A stretch of 64,000 nt of DNA, from positions 663,088,938 through 663,152,937 of the forward strand of contig NC_081414.1 of NCBI RefSeq assembly GCF_030272615.1, written 5' to 3'. Positions 33,181 through 45,304 of the stretch are shown one piece after another. Position 1 is the stretch's first letter. Each line of letters starts with the position of its first letter. Below the pieces are notes generated by a model. The model was not told the DNA's origin. It saw nothing but the letters and a program-made list of their open reading frames with translations, and ran no database searches. A program made the translations under genes and the position numbers. The DNA comes from Cryptomeria japonica (taxonomy: Eukaryota; Streptophyta; Pinopsida; Cupressales; Cupressaceae).

Positions 33181-34828
33181 CCTAGAAGGCTCCCTATGTA
33201 TCATTTTTGTATGATTTTGTATGATGACACCTTCTGGTGATTGTAGCCATATGTATTTGAATCATTGTATCATGACACTTATGATTATATATATATGAGA
33301 TTCATCCTTGCAGAAGCTATATGCATGTGTACCTATGTGATGTATGTTTCTATGTGATTCTTATGATATGGATACAAATATGTACATGATGGAATGCAAT
33401 ATTTTTGTTCTTTTATGTTTTATATGTTTATACAAATGCAAATGAGAATGTATGAAATGTAGATGAATATGATAATGCAAGTAAATATTTACATGATGAG
33501 AATGTAAAATGTGCTACCATGTGTTATGTGCAGGATGTGATGCAATTGTGATATCTATACCTATGTATGAAATGCTTAATATGTGGCAATGCAGGTGCAA
33601 CTACATGAAATGCAAATATTTTTGGTGTGTCATTATACTCAGTCATGTGATAGCAGGCTACACAGACTTAAGAAAGATGATGGAGGTAAATCAAGAAAGG
33701 GGGATGGAAGATAGAAGATATGGAAGTGAAAGAGATTCTTGTGCATTATCATCATTGAGCTTTATTATGGCAAATAGGTTATGACAATCAGATATATGTT
33801 CGACCCAGAAAGTCATTGTACCCATTTGCATGGAGATCAAACATTCATAAACAAGGAATGCCCCAGTTCACACTAGACTCATAGTGTCCTCATATCCTTG
33901 GACAAGTCATAGAATTACTAAGAGTCAATCCACAGACAGTAAAGAAAAATAGGTGACGATACCCCATCCTCACCTTTCTAGTCAAAAACATCTTGGAGAT
34001 AAAATCTCTAGTCAGAGACATCCTGGAAAAGCTAAAAGACATGTCACCAAAAAGATAAAATCAAAAGAAAACCAAGACTCGACACCAATATCCACTGTGG
34101 TCCTCAGGTTTAGTGTCTCTTGTCACTTGTATAAGTCTATTTGATTGTGGTCACAATGTTTACTTTCACAAAAGGATAGATAGCACCGAACCATAATGTT
34201 GTTTGAGTCTATTGAAAGATTTGATTTGTTGAAGCCCATTGTTGTTGTGTCTCATTTGAAACTGATACTTTATTGCGGAGGAGATGAAAATTTATTGCGG
34301 ATTGGCGATGCAAATGTTTCTTTATTGTAGATTGTACATGGATAGACTAAAGAAAATTGAAAGAAAATGTACTCCTCAGAATGTGTGATGCTCTTAGTTC
34401 CACGCCCATCACTAGATGTAGAATTTTCCTTAGCCACAAATAGGAGATGATTTATTATGGATGGAAAGGGTGAAAAGGAATGTTGTTGTGAATGGCTAAC
34501 CAATATTAGGTAGATCAATAACAAGCCATGATGGGAATGTGTAAATTTTATTATGGATGAAGAGGTTGTGAGTGTGTGCAAAGTGAAGGATGAAAGTGAA
34601 TCCTGAAGGAGGGAGGAGAAATGTCTCTACGCATGGCATTGGTGACCTGGTTTTCACCATGGTACTTGCCCAGGGCGCCACTGAAGTGGTTTTCACTATT
34701 GGACGAATTTATTTCTCTTTACTTTTTTTTTTGTGTGTCACAAGAGGCATTTGCAAGGTTCTCACCAAGTAACGATTTTTTATTTTTATGATTTTTTTTG
34801 TATTTTTGAATTAGGATACTCTGAAGAT
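33181..34828. other. Non-coding stretch between PMD pseudogene and F integrase
   Basis: AT-rich sequence with ATGTGATGTATG-like low complexity at 33240-33620, and scattered TTTATTGCGGA-like and TTTATTATGGATG-like words at 34270-34560. It lies where the two opposed transcription units (PMD on plus, F pol on minus) would converge, so it should hold both 3' ends. I see no gene and no clear terminator. Confidence 0.5.
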
Positions 34829-35860
34829 CTATGTGTAAAACCTATGAAGGTGCATGTTGTTGATAGGATCCTCCAAAGTTTCACCATCTAGAGTTGAGAG
34901 CTGATATGCACTGGATCCATAGGCTTTTGTGATGTTGTAAGGACCAAGCCAATTTGGTTCGAATTTGACCTTCTTCTCTCTATCTTGCTGATTTTTAGGA
35001 TTTTCTATGAGAACTAAGTCACCTACCTCAAATGTGCAAGGCTTGACTTTATGATTGTAACTACAACTCATTCATTGTTGATAAGCCTTGAGATGATTAA
35101 AAGTAGTTTGTCTTTGTTCATCCAATAGTTCAAGTTCCTATAAGCGAGAGACCCTATAGTTTTCATCACTGATAATGTTTTGCAAAGAGACTCATAAAGA
35201 GGGTAACTCGACCTCAATAGGAAAGATAACTTCAGTGTCGTAGACAAGTGAATAAGGTGTGGCTCTTGTAGGTGTGCAGACACTTGTGCGGTAAGCCTAG
35301 AGTGCGGGATTAAGTTGGATATGCCAATTGCGGCCAGTGTCATCAACTGTCTTTTTTAAGATTTTAAGAATGGTTTTATTAGATGCCTCAGCTTGGCCAT
35401 TACCTTGGGGGTAATAGGGTGTGGAGAAATGATGGGTAATATGGAAGCGATCACAAAGTTCATGAACATCTTGATTTTTGAAGGGACGCCCATTATCGGT
35501 GATGATAGAAATAGGAATACCATATCGACAAATGATGAGGTTGAGGATGAATGTAGCAATCTATTTTCTAGTGACTTGTGTAAGAGGCACATATTCAATC
35601 CATTTTGTGAAATGCTTTATGGCGGTGATGATGAATTTATGTCCATTAGAGGAAGCAGGGTGAATCTTTCTTATGAGATCGAGTCCCCATTGGCAAAAAG
35701 GCCAAGGAGTTGTAATCGGTTGAAGTTCTTGCGGTGGCACATGAATGAGGTCTCCATGAAGTTGACATTGTTTACATTTCTTGACAAACTGATCTGAGTC
35801 TTTTTCCATATTGGGCCATTAATATCTAGTGCTAATGAGTTTCTTGGCTAAGGTAGGACG
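34829..35860 (-). pseudogene. Element F integrase
   Basis: From high to low coordinates: the zinc-region end (CKQCQLHGDLIH), core start PFCQWGLDLI (first Asp) and KHFTKWIEYVPL, a middle part with NGRPF-like sequence (shifted), the ALWAYRTSVCTPT block near 35300, and the C-terminal domain with VGDLVLIENP, FEPNWLGPYNI and NMHLHRFYT. Frameshifts and stops split it into at least four open pieces. Confidence 0.85.
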
Positions 35861-36394
35861 ACTAGAATGTGACTACATATCCCTTCATGAACTTCACGTA
35901 ATGCAATCTGAGCTTCATCCCTTTCTAAAAATCTAAGAAGAGTGCCATCTAGGCCTCGACGGTATAGGATATTGGCTAAAATGATGTATTGAGAAGATTG
36001 GCGAATAAAAGTGCGACGTTGATTGTTGGATTAGTCAGGAGGAAGGGTATTATTACAAAGGTATGTTGAAAATGGAACCATATAACTAGGAATCAAGACC
36101 AACGACACATATCATCTCAGTAGGAGTGATCTCATATGAGGGAACCAAAAGGTTATCCACCAAGAACTCATAGTGGGTTTCATTCTATGGTAGATAGATC
36201 AATGAAGCAATAGTAGCCATAGCATATGTGGCTTGATTCTTCTCTCTTGGTATCTACTCAAAGTTTAACTTAATGAAATGTTGTTTCAGGTCATCCACCA
36301 TTCTTTTGTAAGGCATTATTTTTTTATCTTCTGTTTGGTATTCATCAGTTGCTTGATGAATTACAAGTTGAGAGTCCCCAAAAACATGAAGTTC

Positions 36395-37020
36395 CTAGAT
36401 CTTCCACTGAACTGCAATTTGTAATCTAGTTGTTAATGCCTCATATTTTGTTATGTTATTAGTGCAAGGAAATGATAATTGATATGCTTTTGGTATGGAA
36501 TTCCCTTGAGGTGTGATGAAGAGGATTCCAGCTCCTGCACCATATTGTGTGTATGAGCCATCAAAGTATAGTTGCCAAGGCTTTGTGTGTGATAATATCA
36601 AGATGGATTCATCTGGAAATTCTGAAGTTAGAGGAGCATCATCTATCATGGGAGCATCTGCTAATTGATCTGCGATAGCTTGTCCTTTTATTTCTTTTTT
36701 GTCTACATATTCAATGTCAAATTCACTCAGGAGCATCACCCATTCGGCTAGTCGACCAGTAAGTGTTGCTTTATTGAGAAGGTATTTTAATGGATCGATT
36801 CTTGTGACCAACTTAGTTTTATGAGTTAGCATGTAGTGTTGTAATTTTTGTGAAGCAAAGACCACAGTGAGACATGCATGCTCAATTGGTGTGTAGTTTA
36901 GCTCATATCCCACCAAAGTGTGACTGATGTAGTAGATTGCCTTTTCTGTGCCCTTGGCATCTTGTTGTGCTAAGAGTGCCCCCAATGTTGTTGAAGTAGC
37001 GGTTATGTATAGTAATAGGG
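36395..37020 (-). pseudogene. Element F RNase H plus a second (archaeal-type) RNase H
   Basis: The first RNase H, attached to RT, shows MGALLAQQDAKG, YYISHTLVGYELNYTPIEHACL and the AEWVMLLSEFDIEY end. It is followed by WQLYFDGSYTQYGAGAG and TKYEALTTRLQIA, the pattern of an additional aRNase H domain, cut by a stop near 36395. The double RNase H is a known hallmark of Tat-lineage elements. The region 35861-36394 continues this domain out of frame. Confidence 0.85.
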
Positions 37021-37189
37021 CTTAATCTGGAACTGGTGGCATCAAGACTAGTGGATTTAGAAGATAATCTTTAAATATCTGAAAATCCTATTGATAGTTA
37101 TCATCCCATTTGAATTTGATGTTTTTGTGTAGCAAGTGCTGAAAAGGATGACATTTATCTGCAAGTTGTGCTATGAATCTTCATATGGA

Positions 37190-37885
37190 CTAGAGTCTCC
37201 CTTGCAAAGATCGAAGTAGACTAATATTTCTTGGTGGTTGCATCTCTAGGATTGCCTTGACTTTTGCCAGATCAACTTCAATTCCTCTTTTTGAGACAAT
37301 GAATCCCAGGAGCTTCCTAGAGGTTACTCCAAAGACACATTTCTTGGGGTTTAATCTTACTTTGTATTTTTCCAACCGATAAAAAATGACTAAAAGTATG
37401 TCTAAATTTGTATCTCTATCTATTGATTTGCCCAAGAGGTCATCAACATAATCTTCCGCAGTAACATGCATGAGATCATGAAAGATGGTAGTCATGGCTC
37501 TTTGATATGTAGCACCTACATTCTTTAGCCCAAAGGGCATGACATTCCAACAGAAAGTTCCCCAGGGACAAGAAAATGTTGTTTTGTGTTGATCCTCAGA
37601 TGCGATTTTTATTTGATTATAGCCAGAGAATCCATGCATCAAAGATAACATCGCATGACTTGCTATGAGATCTACGATCAAGTCAATATATGGCAATGGA
37701 AAATCATCCTTAGGACAAGCTTTGTTGATGTCTCTAAAATCTGTACATATTCTGATGCTACGATCTAGTTTACTGACAGGCACTAAGTTGGAGATCCATT
37801 CAGAATAATCAATTGGGCGTATGAATCCGATATCCAATAATTTTTGAATCTCCGCTTTGACTAATAATGCCACTTGTGGATGCAT
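37190..37885 (-). pseudogene. Element F reverse transcriptase
   Basis: A 231-codon open stretch carrying RT motifs in order: IGFIRPIDYSEWISNLVPV, RICTDFRDINKACPKDDFPLP, the MPFGLKNVGATYQRAM block, the active site EDYVDDLL, and LEKYKVRLNPKKCVFGV. It is closer to the gypsy consensus than E's RT. A stop precedes it at about 37886, and the link to RNase H (37021-37189) is shifted. Confidence 0.92.
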
Positions 37886-38129
37886 CTTTCTTCATTTTTG
37901 TTTTACTAGTTTTGCCCCCAGTTTGACTATTAAATGATACATTACTAAATCTAGATCCAGTCCAGGCATATCAACATATAACCATGCAAAATTGATTTTT
38001 CACTCTGTGAAGAAACATGAACTTTGGCCTTTCTTCCTCTGTCAGAGATTGAGCCAGGAATATGTTATGTCGAATTTCTTCAGTACCAATGTTTGTTTTG
38101 ATGGTCTCCTCTACTAACATAGATGATAT

Positions 38130-40268
38130 TTATTCATATGATGTCAGGAGAATGTCAAGCCTTCCATCCTCGGGTGCCTCAGAGAGGTTTTCACCCTCGG
38201 ATACGTCCTTTCTTTTTACCTTTTTGGGGTCAAACAACGCCACATTGTGGTTTTGACCACAAGACCCTTGATTTGTTTTTATTTTTATATTTTTGCGACT
38301 GGAAGGCCCAACACCCTCGCCAAAATATGCCACGTTGTTGAGCTCTATAGTGTATCCTCCCTTATGGTCTCCAAGTAGAAGATCATCTCGTATGCCTAGA
38401 TAGTCAATAAAGGCTTCATCATTTTGGAATGTGTCAAACTGTACATGTCCTTCATGGTCCCAGTCCATAAGTTGGTGGTGAACAAGGGGAAGGACTTCAA
38501 TATTTTCAAAGTCAGCAGGACTAAGGGTGAAGATGCAGTTATATTCAGTTATGTTGAGGTAGTTGTCAAGGTCATTGTTGACACTCTCCTCATCTGTCTC
38601 AATCGTGAGGGAGTCCAAATTGTCATCACTAGTAGCGCATTCCAGAATTGGTGCCCTCATCCGTCATGATTTTAACCTAGAACCTAGAGGCAAAGATTGT
38701 GTGGGATCCTTAGGGGTTGTTTCCTGACCAACTTTGAATTTTCTATAAAATTCCTCTTCTTCTATGGGTTCACTTGGTTCTTTGAATGTCTCCATGAGTT
38801 CATAGTCATTGGAGGATTTTTCTGAACCCCATTCCCATTCATTGGAGTCGGTGGAATAGTGGTTCTCTTGTTGATCTTTGGCAGCTTTGATTTGTAATTC
38901 TTCTTCTGCCTTTTGAGTATTTACCCTGGAAGAAATGAAACCAAGCCCTTTCGAGTGCTCTTTTTTAAATGTCAATCCTAGTTGCAAAGGTTGAATGATG
39001 CCTTCCTTTCTTAAGCCAAGAGGACTTTTACCATCATACCCAAACTTTGGTAGGATCTTGAATCCTTTGTCATATTTTTCACATGGTATGCTGATGTGAT
39101 CCTATGTACCATTTTCAGGGTCTTTGTAAAGCATTTTGTATAAATCTTCTTCTTCCATTCCACCCCACTTTTGGAAGATAGTAGGATCCCACATGAGTGT
39201 AATGATAGATACCCTTTTAGTAGGGTGTGGTCGTTCATATTCTTTTGGTGAACTCATAACTTGTTGTAAGCATGTGGTTTGATTCAAAGTGTATTCACCC
39301 ATGCCTTTGTCCTGATATTTCCCTTTAATCTCACCTTTTTTTGATGTCGAAGGTTTTAATGATTTAGGATCAATGTATGCAGAAGAAGGGACAACTTCCC
39401 TATTACTTGGAATGATCGTCTCAGTTTTTGGTCTCAAGTTATTGAAGTATATAAATGGATTAGGATCACCATTAACTGTTATTTCAACTCCATTGTGAGG
39501 AAACTTAATGCATTGGTGGTATGTAGATGGGACTGCCCTCATCTCATGAATCTAAGGATGTCCTAGCAATATATTGTATGTGAGATCCAGGTCTAGGACT
39601 TAACAAACCACATCCTTTGTAACTGGTCCAAATCTGAGGGGCAAGGTGATTGTGCCCTTGGATGAACGCTCTTCATCATCATATGCTTTGACGGTAATTT
39701 TGTTTGTAGCATTCATAGCTTTGTCTGAATATCCTAATTGTATTATTATGTTCAAAGTACATATGTTAAGACTATCTCCTCCATCGATCAGGACTCATTT
39801 TATTTGATGTTTGTGTAGGAAGGCTTCAATGTATAAAGGTGCATTATGTGGTTGGCTCATGGAGGCATTGTCATCTTCTTTGAATGTAAGGGAGTGTGGA
39901 ATGGAAAGGTATCCCACCATGGCTTGAAACTGGTCCACGTTCAAATCAGTAGGGACAAAAGTGTCTCTCAAAGTTTTGTCAAGAATGGCTTTATGTGCAA
40001 GGGATATGCGTAAGAGCTCGAGGATGGAGATAAGTGTGGGTGTCTTCCCTAACTGTTCTACAAGGTCATACTCAGGTTTGGTTGATGAGGAAGTGGTGTT
40101 TTTAGCTGGAGCACCTTGTAAAGTGAATTTACCTTGACGAGTTGTGACATTACATTTAGAGGTAGGTTTGGAAGAAGATCCAATGCCTTTTAGGACAACC
40201 TTGGGTATTTGGGTAGAATTATCAAGCATTTTTTCCTTGATGATAATGGTAGAGACATAATTGTCCAT
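38130..40268 (-). pseudogene. Element F protease and spacer with G-patch-like motif
   Basis: The 40268-39795 segment leads to the protease motif LIDGGDSLNI near 39780. Then come LTYNILLGHP and the MRAVPSTYHQCIKFP block typical of Tat-type proteases. Next is a spacer with FGYDGKSPLGLRKEGI (about 39040-39000), which resembles the glycine-patch segment known from Ogre-like elements. A long acidic stretch (38987-38130) precedes RT. Stops at about 39545, 39100 and 38663 break the frame. Confidence 0.75.
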
Positions 40269-40322
40269 TGAAATGTGATTAATAGTTGAATCATATTTAT
40301 AGGATGCTTTGGTATAATTGGT

Positions 40323-42359
40323 CTACTCATCTATGGCTTTGGCTTTTCCCTTGTCATGTTTTGGGAATTGTTCTTTAAACATTTCATGTTCTTGATTGGA
40401 TGAGTGTCCTTCAATCCTAATGTCACCTCTATCAATGAGATCTTGTATGATGTTCTTTAGCCGATGAGAGTTTCCTATTTTATGTCCCTTGCTCTTATTA
40501 AATTCACAATACTCATCATCATTCCACCAATTTAGTTTAACCTTTGGCTCATATGGAGGCAGATCTAGGATTGTTATTATTTTGTTTGCCACTAGCTTCT
40601 TGAAAACTGACTCAAGTGATTCTCCCAATATGGTGTACTTCCTTCGTGATTTGGAAGTTATTTGAGTATTCACTTGATTGTTTGTAGAGATTGATCCCGA
40701 AAAAATGATTTTGGGTTGTACTGTATTGGCATCAACAACACTATCATTGATTGTGTTCTTGTTTTTATTCCAAAATCTTGGCTTGTCTTTTCCTTTATAG
40801 TCCTCTTTGTTTTCTTTGAATATTTTGACAATGCCTTGCTCAATTAGGACCTTTTTTGTCGCTAAGCCTTTTTCAATGATGTCCTTGAAGGTGGAAAAAC
40901 AAGCTTTTCTCAAGTCATAATCAATGTCTTTGTTAACATTTTGGGTGAACATCTCTACCATTTGTTTTTGTGGAATTTCACAAGAGCATCTGCCAGCTAG
41001 ATTTCTCCATCTTTGTAAAAATGATGAAAAAGACTCTCCATCATTTTGCTTGGTGTTGCACAAGGTAGTGACTGATATGCCTGTCTCTATGTTGTATGAG
41101 AAATGTTGGATAAAAGCTTCTGCTAAGTCACCCCATGATTTAATTCTAGGTGGGAGTTGGGAGAACAATTCCATAGCTTGATCACCTAAGCTCTGTGGGA
41201 ATAATCTCATCAAATATGTCTCTTTTGTTGCTACCTCAATGCAAGCTGTGAAAAACTATCTTGTATGTGCCTTAGGACCCCCTTTTCCTCTGTACTTATC
41301 AAACTTAGGTGTCACAAAGTGTGTAGGAAATGGAGGCATTGGAATGATTTTGTCAAATGGATAGGGACATATGTCTCTCATTGTTTTAGTTGGCTTCGGT
41401 GTATTTATGTCCTCCATTTTCTTTTGTAAGTCCTTAATTTGCTGCTCCAAATTGTTCTTAGGTGGAGATAGACTTCTTAGACCATATCCCATACCTGAGC
41501 CACCAAGTGGGGGCAGAACATACTGCATATATGGATGGTATTGATCATACACATGTTCATATGGAGGAGGTCTATAGTGATGTTGTGCATAAGGACCATT
41601 TGGTATAGAGTCATGATGAGGAATGGAATATTTGTTTTGTCCATGTATACCATACTTGACAAGCATGTCATGAGTTTGTTCTAATGTGTTGCCCCCAAAT
41701 TTGACGCAGGGTTTCCTTGTGTCCAAATTTTGAACATGCCTTTGGATATCCAATTGCTTTGGTGGTTGGTCCTTAGCATTGGCATGTGATTGAGTATATT
41801 TTTCTACATAAGACTTTGATAATGGTCTACGAAGCTGAGTATCATATGCTTGACCATGTATGTATGGGACCTCAGGGTTTTGAAACAAAGATGATGGTGA
41901 TTCAGGCACAAGATGTGGTCCTCTATTGCCTCCACTATTAGGCCTCCTTTGATCGATGTTGAGTTGAGGTTCTTGCAAAGGTCAATTTTCCATTATTTGA
42001 GACATGTCAAAATCATGAGGAATCTTGGCTCCACTTTGTGCCATCACTTGTAAGAAATATTGTCTATCTCTCCTCATTATTTCCTCAACCAATATATTAA
42101 AATGGAGATCCATAATGGAGTCTTCTACTTCTGCTGAATGTATAGAAAATTTGTCCATATTGTCATTGTGTGTATCATTGTTGTTTATAGTGTCCATGTT
42201 CTCAACATTTTGAGTGTTTCTATAGATGTCCATGTCAGGTAATGTAGTATGATCAGAATTGAAGAAGATATCATTTTCATACTCATAGGCACTCATGTTT
42301 GCAGACTCTTGAGCCTCTTTAGCTTCTCTCCTAGATTTTTGGGAATGGGTTTCAACCAT
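40323..42359 (-). pseudogene. Element F gag
   Basis: The start ATG (42359) gives an N-terminal arm rich in Asn and Asp (42359-41982, TAG-type stop). Next comes a Pro/Tyr/Gln-rich linker (41978-41256) with a heptad-like NNLEQQIKDLQKKMEDI stretch. The retrotransposon gag domain follows (MRLFPQSLGDQAMELFSQLP, SWGDLAEAFIQHFSYNI, FLQRWRNLAGRC). Near 40500 lies a degenerate CCHC region (YCEFNKSKGHKIGNSHRLK, one Cys lost) followed by IQDLIDRGDI, typical of Tat-type gag. Confidence 0.85.
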
Positions 42360-44513
42360 GAACTAGGTATTGACCAAGATGTGTGAGACTAGATGAAGAC
42401 AAAAAGAGTATGAAAGACCAAGAGTTGAATGGAATGTAAATGAATCTGAGGTTTACTTTCAATGTCCAAAGTGTAAGACCAAGTATGTATGTAGTAGAGT
42501 AGGTGTGGCTTCCAAAGAGATGATAGTTTCTCTTGATGAGGTAAGTTGACCTTGACTCTAAGTAAGACCAAATGAGACCCAAAGATGATATACCTTGATG
42601 AGGGACCACTTAGAAAAATGTTGTTGTATGTAGTGTGTTGACAAAGTAAGATGAGGATAAGCAAGTGACCTTTTGACTCAAGTGTAGACAAATGTGAATG
42701 TAATGCAAGGTGTAAAGCAATGATGAAATTTGTGAGACCCAAAAATAGGCTGAATTCTAGATGAAAACCCAGAGAGATAACCTAGGAAGCTCAATAAGTC
42801 TGAAACTGATCGTTCTTGTTTGTTGGATTCTAAAGTTTTCTAGTTTTGAACACAGACGTGCCTGTATATTTTATAGACGTGATTAAATGATGCAGACATG
42901 GTACTATCAAACACAGATGCGTTTCCAAAAATTTTGTAAATGTATTGTTTTTTAAGAGAACACAAACGTGTTTCTGCTCTGCACAAATGTGGCTAGATGA
43001 CACAGACATGATTCTATCAGACACAAACGCATTTTTAGAAATTAAGTGCAATTTTTCCAATGTGTGACATTGCTTGTTGTGACCAAATGTGAAATTTTGA
43101 CTATATTTCCATGACAAGAGGACACAATGTTGATAAGACTCAATGTTTGCAAGTGTTTAGACTCAAAATGACTCAAAGAAAAATGTGTTGTTTTATGTAA
43201 AAATGTTTTGATGTTTGGTCTTGAATGATTGAATGTTCAAAAGAAGACAAGTACAATTCTTATGGCTGGCCAAGACAATAGTTGTTGATCCCACATGGGG
43301 TTTCCCCTGAGGCTACGCTCTTCAGAGCGGATACTTAGATGCTTGACCCCACTGGCTCCACCCTCGGCACTCACTTCTCTAGGGCAGCCAAGCACCAATC
43401 CCCACAAAAAACCCCCCGTGGTGAACTTTGTATCTCTATTAAGAACCGTATGTGTGTGGGTCGCTCCAGAGGTCCGACCTCCTAACCCAACAACTAGAAG
43501 GATTTTGGCTTTCTAAAACAAAAAGGTGCTAGTAAGGGCATCCACTCGTGTGGCCATACATGTGGTACTTTCAGCTTTATAAATACAGAAGGCTCCCAGC
43601 CAGTAGGGGTTACGCCCTACAACTGATCAAATAAATTTGATCAAACGGGTTTATGGGGAGACATAGTGTCGGTATGAACTAATCAACACACGTTACCCAT
43701 GGCTTTCACCATGGATACAATTGTTTATAGTGGTTTGGAAGAGGATGGATTTTCCTTGCTACCACTTGGGTCGTTCTCTCCTCACTAGTAGTCCTAATGA
43801 CCACACGGGGAGACAGGCCCTCTAAAGATTAAACAAAGAGAGCCTATTGCCCAAGACACAAAAGACAATATTTCAATTTTAGTGCACCAATTGAAGTGTT
43901 TGATAATCTATGAAAATAAGGCACACAACAAAGATCAAAAGAAAAATCCTTATCAAGGTCCTGCAACAAAGATTTGTTAGTAGTTTGGATTGTTTCAAAT
44001 GATCACCCCTTCTTGCAAGCACACAAGTTAGGTAAATTTTAGATCCAAAAGACTTTGTGAAATAGGGGTCTTCGACAAAATGATTTTTCTTTGAAAACAA
44101 GTTGCACCAATTTCGTTAGCTAGATCTGAAGATGTTAGCTCAAAATAAACTAGATCCGAAATCCGAATGATGAAATAAAGCCTCAAAACTGATAAAAAAA
44201 GAAGTGAAATGCAAAAGGTAAAACACAAATGCGGTTAAACCTAACACAAACGCCACTAAAAAATGCAAACATGCCTAGAGAACACAGACATGATTTAGGA
44301 ACACAAACGCGACCCTGTAATCTGCAAAAAAAAAAAAACTAGTGTCGAAGACGCAAAAGCGAGTCTAGAGGTTACAGACGTGGCAGAAAATAAAAAAGGT
44401 GATCTCAAAATACGCAAATGCAAAAATGTCGAAATGTTGTCGGAAATGTCAGATTTGCAACTTCAAAAACACAAAATATGCAATAAAATATGTTAAATGC
44501 AAAAGGGACAAGA
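42360..44513 (-). other. Element F long leader between primer site and gag
   Basis: 2.15 kb without a gene. It contains two clusters of degenerate repeats of CACGTCTGTG/GCGTTTGTG type read on the minus strand (42840-43050 and 44220-44410), and a GC-richer central block (43290-43560) with several direct C-rich and G-rich runs. Long leaders are usual in Tat elements. Confidence 0.6.
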
Positions 44514-44531
44514 GTCCCACTGGGCGTGCCA
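44514..44531 (-). other. Element F primer binding site (tRNA not assigned)
   Basis: On the minus strand TGGCACGCCCAGTGGGAC begins 3 bases after the 5' LTR end. Its place and TGG start fit a primer site, but it is not the Met type seen in A-D, and I do not assign the tRNA. Confidence 0.7.
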
Positions 44532-44534
44532 AAA

Positions 44535-45299
44535 TGTTTATGGTGAAAGTGGAAACAACAATATTGAAAGACTAAATGAATTCAACCACAAAACCCTAGC
44601 CTAACAACAACAAAAATCCACCATAACATATGAAGATTACTTAAGACAATGAAAATCAAATGAAATCATAAATATTATACCATCACATATCCAATAGGGT
44701 CGGATCTCCATTCTTCCTATCTCCATTGATCTTGCTTGATATATTTGCTCTCAGATTTTATGTGTGTACAAGAGCTCAACAAAGAACGGAAATGTGGTTA
44801 CAAGTAGTGTTGATCGCATATGAAAGTTTGAAAGCATAGTCGAGGGGTTGATAATGAAGGAAGCATCTCCTTATATAGAAGACACTATAAGAAATGGAGG
44901 GATAAGATTAAGAGGTGTAAAAGATAAATGGTCGGCTATGATTAGAGGGTAGGTAAAGAAAATAAGAAAATAATGAGAGGGTAGGTAGTGTATGAATTAA
45001 GAGATGAATGATATGTGTCATGGGTAGAAAAGGTTAATGAATTAATTAAATAAATAAAGATTTATTTAATTAATAGAAGAATTGGGATCAATTAAATAAA
45101 TAAAATTATTTATTTAATTTAGAAAAAGATAATTTAAATAAATAAATGTATTTATTTAAATGGGAAATAAGGGTAGAAGAGGGTAAATGAATTAATTAAA
45201 TAAATAAATATTTATTCAATTAATAGAAGATTTAGGTTTAAATAATTAAATAAATAAAGATATTTATTTAACTAGACTAGACAATTTTAGGTGTCTACA
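44535..45299 (-). repeat. Element F 5' LTR
   Basis: It begins TGTTTATGGTG and ends GGTGTCTACA, 765 bp, followed by the duplication CTTTC. It has an extra AT-rich block of about 60 bases (around 45140-45205) compared with the 3' LTR. Confidence 0.93.
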
Positions 45300-45304
45300 C
45301 TTTC

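Larger units (their letters stand above)
29357..45299 (-). mobile_element. Ty3/gypsy Tat-type element F (15.9 kb) with antisense accessory gene
   Basis: F lies between B's gag and protease with a perfect 5-bp duplication CTTTC (29352-29356 and 45300-45304). On the minus strand: 5' LTR 44535-45299, primer site 44531-44514, a long leader, gag, protease, RT, RNase H, a second RNase H, integrase, then a 4.8-kb 3' region that holds a plus-strand Plant Mobile Domain pseudogene, polypurine tract 30074-30061, and 3' LTR 30060-29357. Size, two RNase H domains and an antisense extra gene downstream of integrase are traits known for the Tat lineage (Ogre, Retand and Grande types). Confidence 0.92.

Noticed and set aside
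42389-42742. Minus-strand open frames upstream of F gag
   Set aside because: They lie in the long leader without motifs, and the first gag-like start is at 42359.
43295-43516. Plus-strand open frame in the GC-richer part of F's leader
   Set aside because: No protein motif; it is opposite to F's direction, and base composition alone explains the open frame.
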